Positions 8,165 through 12,308 of a DNA stretch of 12,308 nt are shown here, in pieces (position 1 is the first letter of the stretch; every line of letters starts with the position of its first letter). This stretch comes from Bacteroidales bacterium (lineage in GTDB: Bacteria; Bacteroidota; Bacteroidia; Bacteroidales; JAADJA01). Under the pieces are notes generated by a model. It saw only the letters and a program-made list of their open reading frames with translations. It made no database searches and had not been told where the DNA came from. The stretch is taken from the NCBI GenBank assembly GCA_029934735.1, contig JAOZLR010000050.1:1-12308 (forward strand). The letters are read 5' to 3'. The translations under genes and the position numbers were made by a program.

Positions 8165-9013
8165 TCATATTAGGATACGTTCTGCTTTTTTAATATTTTC
8201 AAGGTTAAATTTGATAACAGAAAGCTCATTACCATCATGTGCAGCATTAAATGAAATGGTCCTGTTGAATTGTTGTTTCCAGTAACCTGTAAGCCTTGTT
8301 GATTCATGAATATGGCCATGGAGTGTTGTCAATGGTTGCTTCTCTTCAATAAATCGCTGGATAGCAATACTCCCTACATGTACATCTAATGGAACATGAT
8401 CAATCATTTTACCATCTAAACCTGCTCTGTCGAGATAAGATTTGTATGGAGGTGAGTGAAAAAGAAATACGGCATTAGATAAATCTTCGTCCCGTGTTAA
8501 ATCATCAAGGTCTTTCTTTATAGTAGCATATTCTATATCCTCTGTTATTTTGATAGTGCGAAAACCTTCAGTTGGATGGATGCAGCCAGGGTCCACATAT
8601 CGTGACACATCATACTTTTCCCAGTCTTTATTTTGAAAGGGAGTTGGAGGTACAAATGAATAACCGAAAATCTTATAATCTTTAAGTAGGATTTTATTTT
8701 GGTTGATATAGTGAAACAATCCTTTGTCGCTCTCTAATATAAATTTTTCTTCTTCGCATCTGGCATCATCATTGCCAAGAATAACAAAAATATCAGGATA
8801 TTGATTTTGTAGTGTTTTTTTAAGTTGCCAGAGGTGGGAGAAAATAAAATCAATGGCAAAGTCATCATAATTATCAACTTTTTTAAAACCGTGTGGAAGC
8901 AAGTCTCCACCAAAAAAGACCACATTGGGTTTTTCGGTTTTGATTAAGTTAAATAGTTTTAAATACCTGTCTGTTTTACCATGCAGGTCTGAAACAAAAA
9001 AGCAATTTGTCAT
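8165..9013 (-). CDS. Calcineurin-like metallophosphoesterase
   Basis: A 282-residue soluble phosphoesterase with the complete dimetal signature: DLH (D9, H11), FFGGDLLP (D37), GNDD (N81), H186 in LFHSPPY and GHIH (H234, H236). These bind two metal ions and activate water to hydrolyse a phosphomono- or phosphodiester. The substrate is not evident; nucleotides, cyclic nucleotides, RNA ends or phosphoproteins are all possible for the superfamily. The track-length alternative start at 9049 would add 12 residues that lie inside the upstream gene. I chose the ATG at 9013 because the family typically begins just before the DxH motif and because it follows the upstream TAG by one base, a typical coupled arrangement. 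It has no signal peptide or membrane segment. It is probably cotranscribed with the nucleotidyltransferase fusion and may reverse or process its product. Confidence 0.93.
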   Translation of the reverse strand: MTNCFFVSDLHGKTDRYLKLFNLIKTEKPNVVFFGGDLLPHGFKKVDNYDDFAIDFIFSHLWQLKKTLQNQYPDIFVILGNDDARCEEEKFILESDKGLFHYINQNKILLKDYKIFGYSFVPPTPFQNKDWEKYDVSRYVDPGCIHPTEGFRTIKITEDIEYATIKKDLDDLTRDEDLSNAVFLFHSPPYKSYLDRAGLDGKMIDHVPLDVHVGSIAIQRFIEEKQPLTTLHGHIHESTRLTGYWKQQFNRTISFNAAHDGNELSVIKFNLENIKKAERILI

Positions 9014-9014
9014 T

Positions 9015-9881
9015 CTAATTATTGTTTGGTTTAATAAGTTTTGCACCATCAGTTACAGCGCCTATCATAGACGCAAAACTTGTTTTATTTTTTATATCCT
9101 CATCTGTAATCAGGTGCAAGTCAATAATTCCATCAGTTTTATAACCGGTTTTTAATAAATTCATTTCCGAAAGACATAAACTCCAACCCTCTATCCAGGC
9201 TTGGAAATTCGCTTTTTGATTAGTATCTCCCTCAAAATGAACTAATAAATCAATATCACTGGCAGGCCCTGCCGTGGCATTTTTTGTGCTGCCGATCAGG
9301 TACAAGGCCTTTACACCAAATTTTTCAAGATTAAGTTTTTTAGCAATTTTATATGTCATTTTATTGCGCCATTTCCAGTGTGTATCCGATTGGGAAGTTA
9401 ATATTGAAAAGGAATTACTCTCCTTTTCTTCATTTTGACTTTTTTCGGCCTCCAGAATTTCAAGTGTTTTTGCCAGTCTTAATTTGAAAATGTAATTACT
9501 TATTCTTGTAGCAATAGTGTTTAGTAGTTTTTGCTCTTCAGGTAAAAACTGGCTGTCAACAACTAATCTTTTGAACTTTGTATAAAAAACCTCTATTTTG
9601 CCTGATACATTTTCATCAATAATGATATCTGCTTGTTGTACCCATTCAGTTTCTACCCAATCCGGTTCTTTATATATTTTATTCTCAAAGGTTATTTTTA
9701 CCCTGGTTATAATAGGGTACTGCCATCCTCCCCATAGGCCTTTAACTATTTCCATAAAGAATTCGTCAATTGGCAAATTTTTGTTGATTATCCCCTCTAC
9801 TTTATACAGACACTTCAACTCCTTCTCCCTCTCCTTTAGCATTAGGACTTTTTCCTGGTATTCCTGTTCGTTCCTTACCAT
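9015..9881 (-). CDS. Sensor-like domain fused to a nucleotidyltransferase
   Basis: A 288-residue two-domain protein. Residues 14-150 match the N-terminus of the PEP-synthase-like protein: KEREKELKCLY coiled start, GGWQYP (51-56), FENKIY, VSGKIEVFY (92-100), FLPEEQKLL and an IATRISNYIF helix. This resembles the GAF-like or PAS-associated sensory segment found in front of histidine kinases. Residues 165-288 form a minimal pol-beta-type nucleotidyltransferase: GSTKNATAGPASDIDLL holds the GS-x10-DxD motif (D209, D211), and IIDLHLITDEDI supplies the likely third carboxylate (D254). All catalytic positions appear intact, so transfer of a nucleotide to a protein, small molecule or RNA is plausible; the acceptor is unknown. 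The ATG at 9881 is supported by a consensus promoter just upstream. It is first in a two-gene unit with the phosphoesterase, and no HEPN partner is nearby. Confidence 0.88.
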   Translation of the reverse strand: MVRNEQEYQEKVLMLKEREKELKCLYKVEGIINKNLPIDEFFMEIVKGLWGGWQYPIITRVKITFENKIYKEPDWVETEWVQQADIIIDENVSGKIEVFYTKFKRLVVDSQFLPEEQKLLNTIATRISNYIFKLRLAKTLEILEAEKSQNEEKESNSFSILTSQSDTHWKWRNKMTYKIAKKLNLEKFGVKALYLIGSTKNATAGPASDIDLLVHFEGDTNQKANFQAWIEGWSLCLSEMNLLKTGYKTDGIIDLHLITDEDIKNKTSFASMIGAVTDGAKLIKPNNN

Positions 9882-9915
9882 ATTTATTCTATCTTTTTAG
9901 TAACTATTCAGCCTA

Positions 9916-9946
9916 CAAATATAGAAAAAGGATACTATATTTCAAA
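9916..9946 (-). promoter_or_regulatory. Consensus Bacteroidota promoter for the nucleotidyltransferase-phosphoesterase pair
   Basis: Reading the minus strand, TTTG (9943-9946) is followed after exactly 19 bases by TATATTTG (9916-9923), a full match to the TTTG-N19-TAnnTTTG promoter of the primary sigma factor in Bacteroidota. RNA would start near 9910, giving a leader of about 28 nt before the ATG at 9881. A 7-bp inverted repeat, TTTCAAA-TTTT-TTTGAAA (9940-9957), covers the -33 element and could be an operator, though its AT-richness makes chance possible. Confidence 0.75.
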
Positions 9947-10140
9947 TTTTTTTGAAAAAACTTATTACTTATTTTTTGACCTCAAATACTTGTTTTATTT
10001 TTATAAAGTAGTGAATGTTAATTTGACAAAATAGTATTTAGACTGTGACTAAATTAGCAAAGAATAAATTCTCCATTCTCCTTAATTGACGGGGTATTCA
10101 GGACATATGTAGTTTATTGATTAAAAAAAAGTCAAAAATA
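9947..10140. other. Central part of the divergent intergenic region
   Basis: Very AT-rich DNA between the minus-strand nucleotidyltransferase promoter and the plus-strand gdh promoter. I see no open frame of note, no tRNA and no convincing hairpin. Several A and T tracts suggest bendable promoter DNA. About 190 bp remain unexplained and could hold sites for regulators of either side. Confidence 0.5.
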
Positions 10141-10173
10141 TTTGTTTGGTGTTGTTTTTTTTTCATAATATTG
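10141..10173 (+). promoter_or_regulatory. Candidate promoter for the second gdh
   Basis: TTTG (10141-10144), followed after 21 bases by TAATATTG (10166-10173), is one mismatch from the Bacteroidota -7 consensus. A second TTTG at 10145-10148 gives a 17-base spacer. Transcription would begin near 10180, about 50 nt before the ATG. The -7 element is embedded in the left arm of the inverted repeat at 10160-10192. Confidence 0.45.
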
Positions 10174-10192
10174 CTCCGAACTATTATGAAAA
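10160..10192. promoter_or_regulatory. Perfect 11-bp inverted repeat over the second gdh promoter (operator candidate)
   Basis: TTTTCATAATA (10160-10170) and TATTATGAAAA (10182-10192) are exact reverse complements separated by 11 bp. The centre-to-centre distance is 22 bp, two helical turns, which suits a dimeric regulator touching one DNA face. The repeat spans the predicted -7 element and start site, the classic position for repression. It lies 37 bp before the gdh start codon and is not followed by a T-tract, so it is not a terminator. The binding protein is unknown. Confidence 0.6.
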
Positions 10193-10229
10193 TATAATCT
10201 AAATCATTAATTAAAAGATAGTTGCAGTT

Positions 10230-11576
10230 ATGACAAACGAACAATTAGTAAAAGATTTTATGGCAAATGTTATTGCCAGAAATCCGGGTGAACTTGAATT
10301 TCACCAGGCTGTTGAAGAAGTAGCAGAAACATTGATGCTCTTCATCGAAGAGAACCCTAAGTACAAAAATGCTAAAATCCTTGAAAGGATAGCAGAGCCG
10401 GAAAGAGTTATTCTTTTTAGAGTTCCCTGGGTGGATGACAAAGGAGAAATCCAAATTAACAAAGCATACAGAATTGAGATGAATAGCGCTATTGGACCTT
10501 ATAAAGGGGGATTGCGTTTTCACCCAACTGTTAACCTCGGTATTCTTAAGTTCCTTGCTTTTGAGCAAGTTCTGAAAAACAGTTTGACTACACTTCCTAT
10601 GGGAGGTGGTAAAGGTGGTTCTGATTTCGATCCTAAAGGAAAATCAGACGAAGAAGTAATGCGTTTTACTCAAAGCTTTATGACTGAACTTTTCCGTCAT
10701 ATCGGACCTAACACTGATATCCCTGCTGGTGACATCGGAGTTGGCGGACGTGAGATCGGATTCATGTTTGGTCAGTACAAAAGACTGAAAAATGAATTCA
10801 CAGGAGTACTGACCGGAAAAGGCCGCGAGTGGGGTGGCAGTTTAATCCGTCCTGAAGCAACTGGTTATGGCCAGGTTTATTTTGCTGAAGAGATGCTTAA
10901 AACACGCGGTGACAGTTTAAAAGGTAAAATCTGTACAGTTTCCGGTTCAGGAAACGTTGCTCAATATGCTACTGAAAAAGCTACTGAATTTGGAGCTAAA
11001 GTTGTTACTTTATCTGACTCTGCCGGATATATTTATGATCCTGATGGAATAGATGCCGAAAAACTTGCTTTTGTAATGTGGCTCAAGAATGAAAAAAGAG
11101 GCCGGATTAAAGAATATGCTGAGAAGTACGGCTGTGAATATATCGAAGGTAAACGCCCTTGGGAAGTTAAATGTGATGTTGCATTACCATCAGCTACTCA
11201 AAACGAGATAGATGGTGACGATGCTAAAACATTAATGGCAAACGGTTGTTTTGTGGTTTCAGAAGGTGCTAATATGCCATCAACACCTGAAGCAATTGCT
11301 GTTTATCTTGATACCAGGATTCTTTATGGCCCTGGTAAAGCTGCCAATGCAGGTGGTGTTGCTGTTTCTGGTCTTGAAATGTCTCAAAACTCAATGCGCT
11401 ACAGTTGGACACGCGAAGAGGTTGATGCAAAATTGCACCAGATAATGAAAGATATACACGCTAACTGTATTAAGTGGGGTAAAGAAGACGACGGTTGGGT
11501 TAATTACGTGAAAGGTGCTAATATCGGAGGTTTCGTAAAAGTAGCCGATGCTATGCTTGCACAAGGAGTTGTTTAA
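10230..11576 (+). CDS. gdhA: Glutamate dehydrogenase, NADP-type (second paralogue)
   Basis: A 448-residue hexameric glutamate dehydrogenase, cytoplasmic, assimilating ammonium into 2-oxoglutarate or running in reverse. Motifs run as in the E. coli enzyme, even with matching numbering: GPYKGGLRFHPTVN, LPMGGGKGGSDFDP with catalytic K128, PAGDIGVGGREIGFM with D168, GSLIRPEATGYG, Rossmann SGSGNVAQYA (238-247), then LSDSAGYIYD, SATQNEI and SEGANMPSTPEA. The GSGNVAQ and SDS residues are those of NADP-specific GDHs, so an anabolic NADPH-dependent role is the best guess. It is a clear paralogue of the gene at 6696-8033 but differs at the coenzyme site and through much of the C-terminal half. The ATG at 10230 gives the expected N-terminus. 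It appears monocistronic: its own promoter and operator candidate lie upstream and a strong terminator follows at 11603. Confidence 0.97.
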   Translation: MTNEQLVKDFMANVIARNPGELEFHQAVEEVAETLMLFIEENPKYKNAKILERIAEPERVILFRVPWVDDKGEIQINKAYRIEMNSAIGPYKGGLRFHPTVNLGILKFLAFEQVLKNSLTTLPMGGGKGGSDFDPKGKSDEEVMRFTQSFMTELFRHIGPNTDIPAGDIGVGGREIGFMFGQYKRLKNEFTGVLTGKGREWGGSLIRPEATGYGQVYFAEEMLKTRGDSLKGKICTVSGSGNVAQYATEKATEFGAKVVTLSDSAGYIYDPDGIDAEKLAFVMWLKNEKRGRIKEYAEKYGCEYIEGKRPWEVKCDVALPSATQNEIDGDDAKTLMANGCFVVSEGANMPSTPEAIAVYLDTRILYGPGKAANAGGVAVSGLEMSQNSMRYSWTREEVDAKLHQIMKDIHANCIKWGKEDDGWVNYVKGANIGGFVKVADAMLAQGVV

Positions 11577-11602
11577 TAATTTCCCTGTTAAATATTTCAA
11601 AG

Positions 11603-11631
11603 ACTCCGGTATTTTTACCGGAGTTTTTTTT
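11603..11631 (+). terminator. Intrinsic terminator after the second gdh
   Basis: ACTCCGGTA (11603-11611) and TACCGGAGT (11616-11624) form a perfect GC-rich 9-bp stem with a TTTT loop, followed at once by a run of T. It begins 26 bp after the gdh stop codon. This is a textbook Rho-independent terminator and separates gdh from the TetR-like gene. Confidence 0.95.
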
Positions 11632-11683
11632 ATGTTGTTAATTAATTGAAAAAAATAAACAATTCGTTCTGTTAATATTTTGT

Positions 11684-11691
11684 TATTTTTG
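11684..11691 (+). promoter_or_regulatory. Candidate -7 element for the TetR-like gene
   Basis: TATTTTTG matches the Bacteroidota -7 consensus TAnnTTTG exactly and lies 39 bp before the ATG at 11731. No good TTTG is found 19-21 bases upstream (only TTCG at 11663-11666, spacer 17), so the promoter is weak or regulated, or the call is wrong. Confidence 0.35.
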
Positions 11692-11695
11692 CCTC

Positions 11696-11716
11696 AAATT
11701 AGATTAATTCTAAATT
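11696..11716. promoter_or_regulatory. Candidate operator in front of the TetR-like gene
   Basis: AAATTAGA (11696-11703) and TCTAAATT (11709-11716) form an inverted repeat with one mismatch around a 5-bp centre. It begins just downstream of the -7 element and would cover the transcription start. TetR-type proteins often repress themselves through such palindromes, so self-regulation is plausible. AT-richness lowers confidence. Confidence 0.35.
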
Positions 11717-11730
11717 AAAGCTTCCCCACT

Positions 11731-12308
11731 ATGGAGGATCATTTTCGCGAAATTCTAAAAAAGATACGCTATTCTGCAAAGGAGCGTAAATTGAAAGATT
11801 TATCGTTCAAAAAGATTGAGCGGGAATTAGGTGTTCCTGAAGCAGAGATGAAAAAGTACGTTTCCTCCGAAAAAGAGCTGATTGAAAAACTTCTTGAACT
11901 TGAAAGGCAAAAATTTGAGGCCATTTTCCTGACATATAATTTCGAAGGCGTTAATGCAATAGATATTCTGCTCACGGTTAGTAAAGAGGTAGCAAAGGAT
12001 TTTGTTCTTGTTAGCCCTGCTATAACGGTTAACCTTAAAGAAAAGTATCCTGTAATTTACCAGGAACATTTCGATAAACGTATTCAATTTGTATTTGATA
12101 AGATACAAATTAACATTACCAAAGGTGTTAATCAGGGTATTTATCGGGATGACCTTAGTATTGAGCTTCTGGCAAGGCTTTATATCAGCCGCCTGATTGA
12201 TATTCACAATCCCGATCTTTTCCCACCAGAAAAATTTTCGTTTGAAACATTGTTCGAAGTAATGTTTGAAGACCTGATCCGTAGTATAGGTAAACCCGAA
12301 GGTATTGC
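11731..12308 (+). CDS. TetR-like transcriptional regulator (3' end beyond window)
   Basis: An open frame from ATG 11731 to the window edge gives 192 residues with no stop, so the C-terminal end lies outside. TetR regulators are usually 190-220 residues, so little is missing. Residues 4-58 fit the TetR DNA-binding domain: helix 1 EILKKIRYSAKERK, then LSFKKIERELGVPEAEMKKYVSSEKELIEKLLELE, corresponding to the usual IA-x-x-x-GVS...YF-x-SKEEL helix-turn-helix. The recognition helix is atypical: PEAEMKKYV replaces the common GTLYYYF. The remainder is helical, and NITKGVNQGIYRDDLSIELLARLYISRL (about 128-155) is typical of ligand-binding domains of Bacteroidota TetR proteins. Its targets are unknown; relatives often sit ahead of efflux operons, and a downstream gene may confirm that. 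Start choice: ATG follows a promoter-like region and gives the expected helix 1 length. Confidence 0.85.
   Translation, partial: MEDHFREILKKIRYSAKERKLKDLSFKKIERELGVPEAEMKKYVSSEKELIEKLLELERQKFEAIFLTYNFEGVNAIDILLTVSKEVAKDFVLVSPAITVNLKEKYPVIYQEHFDKRIQFVFDKIQINITKGVNQGIYRDDLSIELLARLYISRLIDIHNPDLFPPEKFSFETLFEVMFEDLIRSIGKPEGI

Noticed and set aside
9014..9049. Upstream ATG at 9049 for the phosphoesterase
   Set aside because: It would add 12 residues overlapping the preceding gene and move the DLH motif away from its usual place near the N-terminus.
9015..9881. MNT-HEPN toxin-antitoxin system
   Set aside because: The nucleotidyltransferase carries a large sensor-like domain and its partner is a metallophosphoesterase. 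No HEPN (Rx4-6H) protein is adjacent.
11827..12207. 126-codon minus-strand open frame
   Set aside because: It is antisense to the TetR-like gene, which has recognisable domains and promoter signals.

Overview
The window reads as AT-rich chromosomal DNA from a Bacteroidota bacterium, probably Bacteroidales-like or Marinilabiliales-like. Three things suggest this. An FtsX/MacB-type permease of the roughly 800-residue double form common in that phylum is present. Clear TTTG-N19-TAnnTTTG promoters replace sigma70 boxes. Strong Shine-Dalgarno sequences are lacking, and the protein sequences are Bacteroides-like. I see no tRNA, rRNA, insertion sequence, integrase or CRISPR array.

Layout. Bases 2-316 (+) hold the tail of an alpha-helical, HEAT-like hypothetical protein. 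It converges on an ABC permease gene (384-2807, -) with a TTG start. Next come four more minus-strand genes. A large PEP-synthase-like protein (2927-6382) has a sensor-like N-terminus, one degenerate and one intact receiver domain, a PPDK/PEP-synthase ATP-grasp domain and an unusual C-terminus. A glutamate dehydrogenase gene lies at 6696-8033. A calcineurin-like metallophosphoesterase (8165-9013) lies one base downstream of a fusion of the same sensor-like domain to a nucleotidyltransferase (9015-9881). A 348-bp divergent region separates these from a second glutamate dehydrogenase gene (10230-11576, +), which ends in a strong intrinsic terminator. Last, a TetR-like regulator gene (from 11731, +) runs off the window end.

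The most interesting part is 2927-9881. Two different enzymes, a PEP-synthase-like ATP-grasp protein and a nucleotidyltransferase, carry recognisably homologous N-terminal sensor-like domains. The nucleotidyltransferase gene is almost certainly translated together with the phosphoesterase gene, and the set is interleaved with and flanked by two glutamate dehydrogenases. My inference, not a demonstrated fact, is a signal-responsive phospho- or nucleotidyl-transfer system acting near the carbon/nitrogen (2-oxoglutarate/glutamate) node. The PEP-synthase-like protein lacks the phosphohistidine and PEP-binding domains, so it is unlikely to make PEP.

Regulatory signals that can be read directly are a consensus promoter for the nucleotidyltransferase-phosphoesterase pair, a perfect 11-bp-arm inverted repeat over the likely promoter of the second gdh, hairpins in the leader of the PEP-synthase-like gene, a terminator after the second gdh, and a possible operator in front of the TetR-like gene. 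A 66-codon open stretch without an ATG (6476-6676, -) may be a gene remnant.
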